Below, in pieces: positions 16,858-25,788 of a stretch of 64,000 nucleotides of DNA. The notes below the pieces were generated by a model. The model made no database searches and was not told the origin of the DNA. It saw only the letters and a program-made list of their open reading frames with translations. The stretch comes from Bradyrhizobium sp. Tv2a-2 (GTDB lineage: Bacteria > Pseudomonadota > Alphaproteobacteria > Rhizobiales > Xanthobacteraceae). The DNA is taken from the NCBI RefSeq assembly GCF_000472425.1, contig NZ_AXAI01000022.1:27520-91519 (forward strand). Reading direction: 5' to 3'. Positions within the stretch are counted from its first letter, which is position 1, and each line of letters starts with the position of its first letter. Both the position numbers and the translations under genes were made by a program.

Positions 16858-17727
16858 ATGACCTCTATTCTCACCAACCTGTTCGATGGCGTCGCTTACG
16901 GCATGCTGCTGTTCGTGCTCGCCTGCGGTCTTGCCGTCACGCTCGGGCTGATGAATTTCGTCAATCTCGCGCATGGCGCCTTCGCCATGGCCGGCGGCTA
17001 CGTCTGCGCGGTGCTGGTCAACCAGATGGGCTGGCCGTTCTTCGCCGGCCTGCCGCTCGCCTTCGTCTCGGCGGCCGCGATCGGGATCGTGCTGGAGCGG
17101 TTGCTCTATCGCCATCTCTACGCCCGCAGCCATCTCGACCAGGTGCTGTTCTCGATCGGCCTCGTCTTCATCTCGGTTGCCGCTGTCGACTACATCATGG
17201 GGTCGCAGCGCATCTTCATCAATTTGCCGTCGGTGCTCGAGGGACAGTTCGATGTGCTCGGCGTCGGCATCGGCCGTTACCGCCTCATGATCATCGTGAT
17301 CTGCGGCTTGCTCACTGCCGGCCTGCAATTGGTGCTGGCGCGCACGCGCTTCGGCAGCCGGCTGCGCGCTGCGGTCGACGATCCTCGCGTCGCCTCAGGG
17401 CTCGGCATCAATGTGCCGCAGGTGTTCGCCTTCACTTTTGCCTTCGGTTGCGGGCTTGCCGGCCTTGGCGGCGCGCTGAGCGCCGAGGTCCTTGGGCTCG
17501 ATCCATATTTTCCGCTGAAATTCATGATCTACTTTTTGATCGTGGTGACCGTCGGCGGCTCTTCCTCGATCACCGGGCCGTTCCTGGCCTCGCTGCTGCT
17601 CGGGATCGGCGACGTCGCCGGCAAATATTACGTGCCCAAGATGGGCCCGTTCGTGATCTACACGTTGATGATCGTGATCCTGATCTGGCGTCCGAACGGC
17701 CTGTTCGGTCGCACCGCGGCGCGGTGA
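16858..17727 (+). CDS. livH: Branched-chain-type ABC transporter permease LivH
   Basis: A 289-residue LivH-type permease with about eight membrane helices. Family marks: NLFDGVAYGMLLFVLACGL at the start, GLMNFVNLAHGAFAMAGGY, RAAVDDPRVASGLGINVPQV as the coupling loop and the C-terminal RPNGLFGR. It follows the binding protein after 157 bp containing a long palindrome and precedes livM by 6 nt. Confidence 0.94.
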   Translation: MTSILTNLFDGVAYGMLLFVLACGLAVTLGLMNFVNLAHGAFAMAGGYVCAVLVNQMGWPFFAGLPLAFVSAAAIGIVLERLLYRHLYARSHLDQVLFSIGLVFISVAAVDYIMGSQRIFINLPSVLEGQFDVLGVGIGRYRLMIIVICGLLTAGLQLVLARTRFGSRLRAAVDDPRVASGLGINVPQVFAFTFAFGCGLAGLGGALSAEVLGLDPYFPLKFMIYFLIVVTVGGSSSITGPFLASLLLGIGDVAGKYYVPKMGPFVIYTLMIVILIWRPNGLFGRTAAR

Positions 17728-17733
17728 GGCGAC

Positions 17734-18765
17734 ATGAGCGCCCCTGATGATGTCGGATATCACGCCAGGCGGCATGCGCGATGGCATGTCGGCGAGATCG
17801 TGTTCTGGGTGCTCGCACTCGCTAGCGCCTTCCTGTTTCCCTCGCGCTATCTGGTCATGACCGACATCGTGCGGCTCGGGCTGTTTGCGATGTCGATTGA
17901 CCTGATCCTGGGCTATGCCGGCATCGTCTCGCTCGGCCACGCGGCCTTCTTCGGCGTCGGCGCCTATTCGGCCGGCCTGATGGCGCTGCATGGCGTCGTC
18001 ACCGAGCCGCTGCTGGCGCTGGTCCTCGCCGGTTGCGCGGCCATGCTGCTCGGCTTTGTCACGAGCTTTCTCGTCATCCGCGGCGTCGATCTGACACGGC
18101 TGATGGTGACGCTCGGCATCGCGATGCTGCTCGAGGCGCTGGCCGAGAGCTTTTCCGGCATCACCGGCGGCACCGACGGCCTGCAGGGGATCGAGATGCA
18201 GCCGATCCTCGGCATCTTTGCCTTCGATATGTTCGGGCGGACCGGGTTCTTCTATTCGCTGATCGTGCTGTTCGTGCTGTTCCTGCTGGCGCGGCGCATC
18301 GTGCATTCGCCGTTTGGGCTTTCGCTGCGCGCGATCAAGAACAATCCGCTGCGGGCGGCTGCGATCGGCATCCCCGTGAACCGGCGGCTGATCGCGATCT
18401 ACACGGTAGCCGCGTTCTACGCCGGCATCGCAGGCGCGCTGTTCACCCAGACAACGGCGCTGGCTTCGCTTGATGTGTTCGCCTTCGAGCGCTCGGCCGA
18501 TCTGCTGCTCGTGCTGATCATCGGCGGCACCGGCTATCTCTATGGCGGCCTGATCGGCGCCGTCGTGTTTCGGATGCTGCAGGAAGTCTTCTCCACCATC
18601 ACCCCGCAATACTGGCAATTCTGGATCGGGGTGGTTCTGGTCGCAATTGTCATGATCGGGCGCGCGCGGTTGCATCGCTGGGTGCTGTTTCTGCCGAACC
18701 TTCTCATCGCGCAGGTCGCAGGCCGCAAGGCCGCGGTCGCCATTCCCGAAGGCGAGGGACAATGA
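17734..18765 (+). CDS. livM: Branched-chain-type ABC transporter permease LivM
   Basis: A 343-residue LivM-type permease. After a short cytoplasmic lead the core ILGYAGIVSLGHAAFFGVGAY is followed by the RAIKNNPLRAAAIGIPV coupling loop and a further set of helices. The start MSAPDDVGYHARRH has a GAGGCGAC-type site just upstream. Its stop overlaps the livG ATG (ATGA). Confidence 0.94.
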   Translation: MSAPDDVGYHARRHARWHVGEIVFWVLALASAFLFPSRYLVMTDIVRLGLFAMSIDLILGYAGIVSLGHAAFFGVGAYSAGLMALHGVVTEPLLALVLAGCAAMLLGFVTSFLVIRGVDLTRLMVTLGIAMLLEALAESFSGITGGTDGLQGIEMQPILGIFAFDMFGRTGFFYSLIVLFVLFLLARRIVHSPFGLSLRAIKNNPLRAAAIGIPVNRRLIAIYTVAAFYAGIAGALFTQTTALASLDVFAFERSADLLLVLIIGGTGYLYGGLIGAVVFRMLQEVFSTITPQYWQFWIGVVLVAIVMIGRARLHRWVLFLPNLLIAQVAGRKAAVAIPEGEGQ

Positions 18766-19514
18766 CGATCGCGCTGGAAACGATCGGACTGGAAAAGCAG
18801 TTCGGCGGCCTGCGGGTGACGCGCGACCTCTCGCTGAAGATTGCGCAAGGCGCGCGTCATGCGCTGATCGGCCCCAACGGCGCCGGCAAGACGACGGTCA
18901 TCAACCAGCTCACCGGTGTGCTCAAGCCCAATTCGGGACGCATCCTGCTCGAGGGGCGGGACATCACCGATCTGCCCGTGCACGCGCGCGTGCTGCGCGG
19001 CCTGTCGCGCACTTTCCAGATCAACCAGCTCTATGCGGATCTCACGCCGTTGGAGACGATCGGTCTTGCGGTCTCTGAAAGGCTCGGTCGCGGCGGCGAC
19101 TGGTGGCGGGTGATGGGCACGCGCGACGACGTGAATGCCGAGATCGCCGACATTCTCGGCCGCTTCCATCTGCTCGATGTCATGAACGAGCAGACCGCAA
19201 CACTCCCGTACGGCAAGCAGCGGCTTCTGGAGATTGCAGTTGCGATTGCCGCAAAGCCGCGCGTGCTGCTGCTCGACGAGCCCGCAGCCGGCGTTCCCGA
19301 GAGCGAGCGTCATGACATTCTCGCCGTCGTCGCCGCGCTGCCGCGCGACGTCACTGTGCTCCTGATCGAACACGACATGGACCTTGTCTTCTCCTTTGCC
19401 GACCGCATCTCCGTGCTGGTCAGCGGCGCGCTCCTGACCGAAGGCCCGCCGGACCAGGTGGCAAAAGACCCGCAGGTGAAGGCGGTCTATCTCGGCGAGG
19501 CCGCCGATGCCTGA
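18762..19514 (+). CDS. livG: Branched-chain-type ABC transporter ATP-binding protein LivG
   Basis: A 250-residue ATPase: Walker A GPNGAGKTTVIN, Q-loop region LSRTFQINQLY, signature region LPYGKQRLLEIAVAIAA, Walker B VLLLDEPAAGVPESE and switch His in LIEHDMDLVFSF. It overlaps livM by 4 nt and livF by 8 nt, so the five proteins are produced as a set. Confidence 0.95.
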   Translation: MTIALETIGLEKQFGGLRVTRDLSLKIAQGARHALIGPNGAGKTTVINQLTGVLKPNSGRILLEGRDITDLPVHARVLRGLSRTFQINQLYADLTPLETIGLAVSERLGRGGDWWRVMGTRDDVNAEIADILGRFHLLDVMNEQTATLPYGKQRLLEIAVAIAAKPRVLLLDEPAAGVPESERHDILAVVAALPRDVTVLLIEHDMDLVFSFADRISVLVSGALLTEGPPDQVAKDPQVKAVYLGEAADA

Positions 19515-20229
19515 TCTGCTGACGATCGAGAATTTACGCGCCGGCTACGGCGAGGCAGTCGTGCTGCCGAACATGTCGCTGGGCATGCCGGAAGGGCAGG
19601 TGCTGGCGGTGCTCGGCCGCAACGGCACCGGCAAGACCACACTGATGAACTCCATCGTCGGTGTCGTCAGGCGTTTCGGCGGCAGCATCACGCTCGCCGG
19701 GCGCGATATCACCTCGTTTCGTCCCGATGAGCGGGCGCGTGCCGGCATCGGCTGGGTGCCGCAGGAGCGCAACATCTTCCGCTCCCTCACCGTGGAAGAG
19801 AACATGACCGCGGTGGCCCAGCCGGGCCCGTGGACGGTGGAGAAGATCTACGAGATGTTTCCGCGGCTGAAAGAGCGGCGCAGCAATTTTGGCAACCAGC
19901 TCTCCGGCGGCGAGCAGCAGATGCTGGCGATCGGCCGCGCACTCACCCTCAATCCCAAGGTGCTGCTGCTGGACGAGCCGACCGAAGGACTCGCGCCGAT
20001 CATCGTCGAGGAGCTTTTGAAGGCGATCGGCAGCATTACCCGCGGCACGGGAATCTGCTCCATCATCGTCGAGCAGAACGCGCAAAAGATTCTGGGGCTC
20101 GCCGACCGCGTTGTGATATTGGAACGCGGTACCATCGTGCACGATGCGTCAAGCCAGGCGCTGAAGGCCGATCCCGCGGTGCTGGAGCGCCATCTCGGCG
20201 TGGCCGGCGCCGCCGCCACCGCACACTAA
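19507..20229 (+). CDS. livF: Branched-chain-type ABC transporter ATP-binding protein LivF
   Basis: A 240-residue ATPase: Walker A GRNGTGKTTLMN, IGWVPQERNIFRSLTVEENM, canonical signature LSGGEQQMLAIGRAL, Walker B VLLLDEPTEGLAP and IIVEQNAQKILGLADR, all standard for LivF. It ends the importer part of the operon; a MetE-like gene follows 27 nt later on the same strand. Confidence 0.95.
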   Translation: MPDLLTIENLRAGYGEAVVLPNMSLGMPEGQVLAVLGRNGTGKTTLMNSIVGVVRRFGGSITLAGRDITSFRPDERARAGIGWVPQERNIFRSLTVEENMTAVAQPGPWTVEKIYEMFPRLKERRSNFGNQLSGGEQQMLAIGRALTLNPKVLLLDEPTEGLAPIIVEELLKAIGSITRGTGICSIIVEQNAQKILGLADRVVILERGTIVHDASSQALKADPAVLERHLGVAGAAATAH

Positions 20230-20256
20230 AATACGCTGAATATCGGGAGTGAGACC

Positions 20257-21375
20257 ATGCAACGAGCAAAACCGCCTTTCCGCGCCGACGAGGTCGGCAG
20301 CCTGCTCAGGCCGCAGAAGATCAAGGAGGCGCGGGCCAAGCGGGAGAAGGGCGGGATCTCGCCCGAGGATCTGCGCAAGGTCGAGGACATGGAGATCGAG
20401 AAGGTCGTGCACAAGCAGGCCTCGATCGGTCTCAAGCTCGCGACCGACGGCGAGTTTCGCCGTTCCTGGTGGCATTTCGACTTTCTGGCCAAGCTGACCG
20501 GCTGCGAGCTGTTTCACCCGGAGACCGGGATCCAGTTCGCCGGTGTCGAGACGCGGCATGACGCGGTGCGCGTGATCGGCAAGCTCGACTTCCCTGACGA
20601 CCATCCGATGCTCGACCATTTCCGCTTCCTGAAGAAGCATGCCGACATTGCTCACGTCGTGCCGAAGATGACGATCCCTTCGCCTGCGGTGCTGCACTTC
20701 CGCGGCGGCCGCAAGGCGATCTCCAAGGACGTCTATCCCGATCTCGACGCTTTCTACGAGGACCTCGCCAAGACCTACCGCAAGGCGGTGAAGGCGTTCT
20801 ACGACGCCGGCTGCCGCTATCTGCAGTTCGACGACACCGTATGGGCCTATCTGTGCTCACAGGAGGAATTGCAGAAGTCGCGCGAGCGCGGCGACAATCC
20901 GGAGGGCCTGCAGAAGATCTATTCGCGCATCATCAATTACGCGATCGCGGAGCGTCCAGCCGACATGGCGATCACCACCCATGTCTGCCGCGGCAATTTC
21001 CGCTCCACCTGGATTTCCTCCGGCGGCTACGAGCCGGTGGCGGAGACCATGCTGGGCGAGACCAATTACGACGGCTACTTCCTGGAATACGATTCCGACC
21101 GCGCCGGCGGCTTCGAGCCGCTGCGTTTCCTGCCCAAGGGCAACAAAGTCGTGGTGGTCGGGCTGATCACCTCGAAGTTCGGCGAGTTGGAAAAGCGCGA
21201 CGACATCAAGCGTCGCCTGGAAGAGGCCGCCAAGTTCGCTCCGCTGGAGCAACTCGCGCTCTCCCCGCAATGCGGCTTCGCCTCGACCGAGGAGGGCAAT
21301 GTCCTCTCGGAGGAGGAACAGTGGGCGAAGCTCCGACTCGCGGTGGAACTGGCGCAAGAGGTGTGGGGGAAGTGA
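20257..21375 (+). CDS. Cobalamin-independent methionine synthase II (MetE C-terminal-like) family protein
   Basis: A 372-residue zinc-dependent methyl/alkyl-transferase-like protein equivalent to the catalytic C-terminal half of MetE. Start FRADEVGSLLRPQKIKEARA is typical of the stand-alone family. Candidate zinc ligands are the His and Cys of TTHVCRGNFRSTW and the Cys of ALSPQCGFAST. The N-terminal half of MetE is missing, so it may not use polyglutamyl methylfolate; related proteins transfer methyl or alkyl groups from other donors. It sits 27 nt after livF, so it is probably co-transcribed with the importer and may act on the imported compound (inference). Confidence 0.85.
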   Translation: MQRAKPPFRADEVGSLLRPQKIKEARAKREKGGISPEDLRKVEDMEIEKVVHKQASIGLKLATDGEFRRSWWHFDFLAKLTGCELFHPETGIQFAGVETRHDAVRVIGKLDFPDDHPMLDHFRFLKKHADIAHVVPKMTIPSPAVLHFRGGRKAISKDVYPDLDAFYEDLAKTYRKAVKAFYDAGCRYLQFDDTVWAYLCSQEELQKSRERGDNPEGLQKIYSRIINYAIAERPADMAITTHVCRGNFRSTWISSGGYEPVAETMLGETNYDGYFLEYDSDRAGGFEPLRFLPKGNKVVVVGLITSKFGELEKRDDIKRRLEEAAKFAPLEQLALSPQCGFASTEEGNVLSEEEQWAKLRLAVELAQEVWGK

Positions 21376-21616
21376 CGCCTTCGTCATTTCGGGGCGATGC
21401 GCAGCGTCGCGAGCCAGGATGAGGCGGCGTATGGGGTCGATCTTGGTTGGCTCCAGGCAATAACCGGGGGCATCCACTGATTCTGGCGACCAACGGTCGG
21501 GGCGGGGTCACTGCCGTTTGAACCGCCCTCCGGCCGGGGTTGGTGTTGTTGGGCAAACAGTGGTAGGAGGTGTGGGAAGCCTGTAGCTGCCCACAACACT
21601 TTCCCAACGCGAATTC

Positions 21617-22969
21617 ATGAAGAACGACGCGATTTTAGCCCAGATTTCCGACTTCTGCCGGCAGGCGGACATGGCGGAATCGACCTTCGGGCGCCGCGCG
21701 GTGAACGACGGCAAGCTGGTGCACCGGCTGCGCGAGGGCAAGCGCATCACCATCGATACGCTGGAGCGTATCCAGGCCTATATCGCGGCGTCCACCGGCG
21801 GCCCACCGCCGCCGCGCGGGCTGCAGGTGCCGCCCGAGAAGCGCGATCCCCGCGGCAATTTCCGCTTCTTCGAGAACCGTCAGAAATACCTCCTGTTCGT
21901 GCACACCTGCAGCGAAAAGCGGGTGATCGCCGATCGGATCGCGCTGGAATTGTCCTCGATCCATCCCCGCCCACCGGCCCTGCGGATGTTCGATGCCGGG
22001 ATGGGCGACGGGACGGTGATGGCTCGGGTGCTTCGTGCGATGCACAGCCGCTTTCCCCACATGCCTTTTTACGTGGCCGGCAAAGAACTGAGCCTCGAAG
22101 ATGTACGCCTGACCCTGGACAAGGTGCCGGACCGGCTCCTGGAGCACCCCGCCAGCATCTTTGTCTTCACCAACATGAACTATGCCGAGGCGCCCTGGCT
22201 CACGCCGGCTTCGCCCGCGGCCGCTGCCGGCATGATCTGGCAGGAGGTGGCGCTGCGCGGCGCCTCCTCAGGCGAATTCGAGGCCCAAATCGCCGATCTG
22301 CGAGGCTTTCTGGATTCGAACTGGCGCGCCAGCGTCAGCCCTCGCACGGGCATGCCGGTCTATGAACGCCCGATGGCGCTGGTCCTGTACCGCGAAGACC
22401 ACCGCTTCCTGCTCGACGCTATTATTCCCAGAGCCGGCCGCACTGAGGCCAATTTCGACCTCATCATCGCCTCGCAGCCTTATCGGGCCAAATCTTCTGT
22501 GAATTTCCGCGCCAAGCGGATCATCGCGCCACTGGCGCGGGCGCTTCGTCCGGGCGGCCGGCTGATCGGCATCCACTCCCATGGGCAGGACCCGGGCATG
22601 GAAATCATCCAGATGGTGTGGCCAGGGGAAAATCCTTTCGTGGTGAGCCGGCACGAGCTGTTGCAGGCTGTGAAGTATGAATTGGGTTCCGTTGGGCGGG
22701 TGCTCAATTTTAATGCATATTCCGACAACCGTTCCGTTTTCAGATATGATATGGAAGCGCTGCCCACCGAGGTGACGGGTCCAATCGGCACCTCGACGGC
22801 CTTTGCAGCCTGGAATGCGGCGGTGTATGTCGCCCAGATTGAAGAGGACCGGCTGACGGAGACGGCTCACTCGAGCTTGGCTCTCGATGCCGCCAGAGAG
22901 GTTTTACGCAAGTACAACGGACTTTGGTTCTACGACGAATCCTACGTCATCTCGCGTCGGCGGGACTGA
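21617..22969 (+). CDS. HTH-methyltransferase fusion protein upstream of metK
   Basis: A 450-residue protein of unclear role. Residues 1-60 (DFCRQADMAESTFGRRAVND then RLREGKRITIDTLERIQAYI) look like a small helix-turn-helix of the lambda-repressor/Cro kind. The remainder resembles a class I SAM-dependent methyltransferase: motif I MFDAGMGDGTVMARVL near residue 125, and DLIIASQPYRAK as a motif IV-like segment, then RPGGRLIGIHSHGQDPG. The gene ends 56 bp before metK, which makes SAM, and metK is followed by ahcY, which removes SAH. A role in sensing or using SAM is plausible. Alternatives: a structural methyltransferase with no DNA binding, or a tRNA/small-molecule enzyme. Confidence 0.75.
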   Translation: MKNDAILAQISDFCRQADMAESTFGRRAVNDGKLVHRLREGKRITIDTLERIQAYIAASTGGPPPPRGLQVPPEKRDPRGNFRFFENRQKYLLFVHTCSEKRVIADRIALELSSIHPRPPALRMFDAGMGDGTVMARVLRAMHSRFPHMPFYVAGKELSLEDVRLTLDKVPDRLLEHPASIFVFTNMNYAEAPWLTPASPAAAAGMIWQEVALRGASSGEFEAQIADLRGFLDSNWRASVSPRTGMPVYERPMALVLYREDHRFLLDAIIPRAGRTEANFDLIIASQPYRAKSSVNFRAKRIIAPLARALRPGGRLIGIHSHGQDPGMEIIQMVWPGENPFVVSRHELLQAVKYELGSVGRVLNFNAYSDNRSVFRYDMEALPTEVTGPIGTSTAFAAWNAAVYVAQIEEDRLTETAHSSLALDAAREVLRKYNGLWFYDESYVISRRRD

Positions 22970-22992
22970 CACTCCGGGACAGTTTGAAACAA

Positions 22993-23008
22993 CCGCCATA
23001 TCGGGCGG
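22993..23008 (+). promoter_or_regulatory. Hairpin immediately upstream of the metK ribosome-binding site
   Basis: CCGCC-ATATCG-GGCGG forms a 5-bp stem with a 6-nt loop in the 56-nt gap before metK; the AAGGGG ribosome site begins 5 nt later. It is too short for any SAM riboswitch class I recognise, and could simply be a leader hairpin. Confidence 0.35.
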
Positions 23009-23025
23009 AATGAAGGGGATGCTTG

Positions 23026-24222
23026 ATGCGCGCGTCTTATTTGTTCACCAGCGAGTCGGTCTCCGAAGGCCATCCTGACAAGGTCTGTGATCGGATCTCC
23101 GACGAGATCGTCGACCTGTTCTACCGCGAGGGCCCGAAGGCGGGCATCGACCCCTGGGCGATCCGCGCGGCCTGCGAAACGCTCGCCACCACCAACAAGG
23201 TGGTGATCGCGGGCGAGACCCGCGGTCCGAAGTCCGTGACCAACGAGCAGATCGAGGCCGTGGTGCGCGCGGCGATCAAGGACATCGGCTACGAGCAGGA
23301 AGGCTTCCACTGGGACACGTGCGACATCGATATCCTGCTGCACCCGCAGTCGGCCGACATCGCGCAGGGCGTCGACGCGCTGCAGCCGGGCGCCGCCAAG
23401 GAAGAGGGCGCAGGCGACCAGGGCATCATGTTCGGCTATGCCTGTAACGAGACGCCGGATCTGATGCCTGCGCCGATCTTCTACGCCCACAAGATCCTGC
23501 GCCTGATCTCTGAAGCCCGTCACGCCGGCCGCGAGAAGGTGCTGGGTCCGGACTCCAAGAGCCAGGTCACCGTGCAGTATGAGAACGGCAAGCCCGTCGG
23601 CGTGCGCGAGATCGTGGTGTCGCATCAGCATCTGGTCGAGGACATGACCTCGGAGCAGGTGCGTGAGCGGGTCGAGCCCTATGTGCGCGAGGCGCTGCCA
23701 AAGGACTGGATCAACGGCAAGACCATCTGGCACATCAACCCCACGGGCAAGTTCTATATTGGCGGTCCCGACGGTGACAGCGGCCTCACCGGCCGCAAGA
23801 TCATCGTCGACACCTATGGCGGCGCAGCCCCGCATGGCGGCGGCGCGTTCTCAGGCAAGGACCCGACCAAGGTCGACCGCTCGGCCGCTTACGCTGCCCG
23901 CTATATGGCGAAGAACATCGTCGCCGCCGGTCTTGCCGACCGCTGCACGCTGCAACTCGCCTACGCCATCGGCGTGGCGCGGCCGCTCTCGATCTACATC
24001 GACACCCACGGCACCGGTAAGGTGCCGGAGGACCGGCTGGAGAAGGCGGCGGCCGAGGTGATGGATCTCACGCCGCGCGGCATCCGCTCTCATCTCGATC
24101 TCAACCGTCCGATCTACGCGCGCACCTCGGCCTATGGTCATTTCGGCCGCACGCCGGACAATGAAGGCGGCTTCTCCTGGGAGAAGACCGACCTCGTCGA
24201 GCCGCTCAAGCGCGCGGTTTGA
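23026..24222 (+). CDS. metK: S-adenosylmethionine synthetase
   Basis: A 398-residue enzyme making S-adenosylmethionine from methionine and ATP. The N-terminal signature SESVSEGHPDKVCDRISDEI carries the catalytic His and Asp; GAGDQGIMFGYA and the P-loop-like GGGAFSGKDPTKVDRS are present, and the length fits MetK. The in-frame TTG at 23023 directly precedes the ATG at 23026, which I take as the start, with AAGGGG upstream. It lies between the methyltransferase-like gene and ahcY. Confidence 0.98.
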   Translation: MRASYLFTSESVSEGHPDKVCDRISDEIVDLFYREGPKAGIDPWAIRAACETLATTNKVVIAGETRGPKSVTNEQIEAVVRAAIKDIGYEQEGFHWDTCDIDILLHPQSADIAQGVDALQPGAAKEEGAGDQGIMFGYACNETPDLMPAPIFYAHKILRLISEARHAGREKVLGPDSKSQVTVQYENGKPVGVREIVVSHQHLVEDMTSEQVRERVEPYVREALPKDWINGKTIWHINPTGKFYIGGPDGDSGLTGRKIIVDTYGGAAPHGGGAFSGKDPTKVDRSAAYAARYMAKNIVAAGLADRCTLQLAYAIGVARPLSIYIDTHGTGKVPEDRLEKAAAEVMDLTPRGIRSHLDLNRPIYARTSAYGHFGRTPDNEGGFSWEKTDLVEPLKRAV

Positions 24223-24231
24223 TTTCTCACC

Positions 24232-24333
24232 GTCATTCGGGGCGCGGCGACGGACGCGAACCCGGAATCTCCAGATTCTCAAGGTGCGCAATTGCGCACC
24301 TTGGTTCGGTCCTGCGGACCGCCCCGGAATGAC
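24232..24333. repeat. Compound palindromic repeat between metK and ahcY
   Basis: Outer arms GTCATTCGGGGCG (24232-24244) and CGCCCCGGAATGAC (24320-24333) are complementary with a one-base gap. Inside lie GAATCT-CC-AGATTC (24265-24278) and the perfect 18-bp palindrome GGTGCGCAATTGCGCACC (24283-24300). The element fills most of the 135-bp gap. A half copy starting GTCATTTCGGGGCG is seen at 21383-21404, after the MetE-like gene. Such mosaic palindromes are a known class of intergenic repeat in this bacterial group. Confidence 0.7.
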
Positions 24334-24357
24334 ATGCCAGCCAGACAGGAAAACTGC

Positions 24358-25788
24358 ATGACCGCCACCGCCAAGAAGCCGGACTTCAAAGACTACATCG
24401 TCAAGGACATTTCGCTGGCCGAGTTCGGCCGCAAGGAGATCTCGCTGGCCGAGACCGAGATGCCCGGCCTGATGGCGACACGGGAGGAGTTCGGTCCGAA
24501 GCAGCCGCTGAAGGGCGCGCGCATCGCGGGCTCGCTGCACATGACCATCCAGACCGCGGTCTTGATCGAGACGCTGGCTGCGCTCGGCGCTGACATCCGT
24601 TGGGTCTCCTGCAATATCTATTCGACCCAGGACCACGCTGCGGCCGCGATTGCTGCCGCTGGCATTCCGGTGTTCGCCGTGAAGGGCGAGACGCTCGCCG
24701 AATATTGGGACTACACCGCCAAGCTGTTCGACTGGCATGGCGGCGGCACGCCCAACATGATCCTCGATGATGGCGGCGATGCCACCATGCTGGTGCATGC
24801 CGGCGTCCGCGCCGAAAACGGCGACACCGCCTTCCTCGACAAGCCCGGTTCGGAAGAGGAAGAGATCTTCTACGCACTGATCAAGCGTCTCCTGAAGGAG
24901 AAGCCGAAGGGTTACTTCGCGGAGATCGCCAAGAACATCAAGGGCGTCTCCGAGGAGACCACCACGGGCGTTCATCGTCTCTACGAGATGGCGAACAAGG
25001 GCACGCTGCTGTTCCCCGCGATCAACGTCAACGACAGCGTCACCAAGTCGAAGTTCGACAATCTCTATGGTTGCCGCGAGTCGCTGGTCGACGGCATCCG
25101 GCGCGGCACAGACGTGATGCTGTCGGGCAAGGTCGCGATGGTCGCCGGCTTCGGCGATGTCGGCAAGGGCTCGGCCGCCTCGCTGCGTCAGGCCGGCTGC
25201 CGCGTGATGGTCTCCGAGGTCGATCCGATCTGCGCGCTGCAGGCAGCGATGGAAGGCTATGAGGTCGTGACCATGGAAGATGCCGCGCCCCGCGCCGATA
25301 TCTTCGTTACCGCGACCGGCAACAAGGACATCATCACCATCGATCACATGCGCGCGATGAAGGATCGCGCCATCGTCTGCAACATCGGCCATTTCGACAA
25401 CGAGATCCAGATTGCGAGCCTGCGCAATCTGAAGTGGACCAACATCAAGCCGCAGGTCGACGAGATCGAATTCCCCGACAAGCACCGCATCATCCTTCTG
25501 TCGGAGGGCCGTCTCGTGAACCTCGGCAACGCGATGGGGCATCCATCCTTCGTGATGTCGGCCTCCTTCACCAACCAGACGTTGGCGCAAATCGAGCTTT
25601 TCGCCAACAACAAGGGTGGCAAGTACGAGAAGAAGGTCTACGTGCTGCCGAAGACGCTCGACGAAAAGGTCGCCCGCCTGCACCTCGCCAAGATCGGCGT
25701 GAAGCTCACCGAACTGCGCAAGGACCAGGCCGACTATATCGGCGTCAAGCAGGAAGGCCCGTACAAGTCGGATCACTACCGCTACTGA
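24358..25788 (+). CDS. ahcY: Adenosylhomocysteinase
   Basis: A 476-residue NAD-dependent enzyme hydrolysing S-adenosylhomocysteine to adenosine and homocysteine, which closes the methyl cycle begun by MetK. Typical segments: KDISLAEFGRKEISLAETEM, TRVSCNIYSTQDHAA-like WVSCNIYSTQDHAAAA, the NAD fold MVAGFGDVGKGSAASLRQAG, TATGNKDIITIDHM and the C-terminal KSDHYRY. The start MTATAKKPDFKDY at 24358 follows an AGGAAA site; a longer frame upstream runs through the repeat element and is rejected. Confidence 0.98.
   Translation: MTATAKKPDFKDYIVKDISLAEFGRKEISLAETEMPGLMATREEFGPKQPLKGARIAGSLHMTIQTAVLIETLAALGADIRWVSCNIYSTQDHAAAAIAAAGIPVFAVKGETLAEYWDYTAKLFDWHGGGTPNMILDDGGDATMLVHAGVRAENGDTAFLDKPGSEEEEIFYALIKRLLKEKPKGYFAEIAKNIKGVSEETTTGVHRLYEMANKGTLLFPAINVNDSVTKSKFDNLYGCRESLVDGIRRGTDVMLSGKVAMVAGFGDVGKGSAASLRQAGCRVMVSEVDPICALQAAMEGYEVVTMEDAAPRADIFVTATGNKDIITIDHMRAMKDRAIVCNIGHFDNEIQIASLRNLKWTNIKPQVDEIEFPDKHRIILLSEGRLVNLGNAMGHPSFVMSASFTNQTLAQIELFANNKGGKYEKKVYVLPKTLDEKVARLHLAKIGVKLTELRKDQADYIGVKQEGPYKSDHYRY

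Noticed and set aside
22970..23025. SAM riboswitch before metK
   Set aside because: The 56-bp gap is too short and lacks the pseudoknot signatures of SAM-II, SAM-V or SAM/SAH types.
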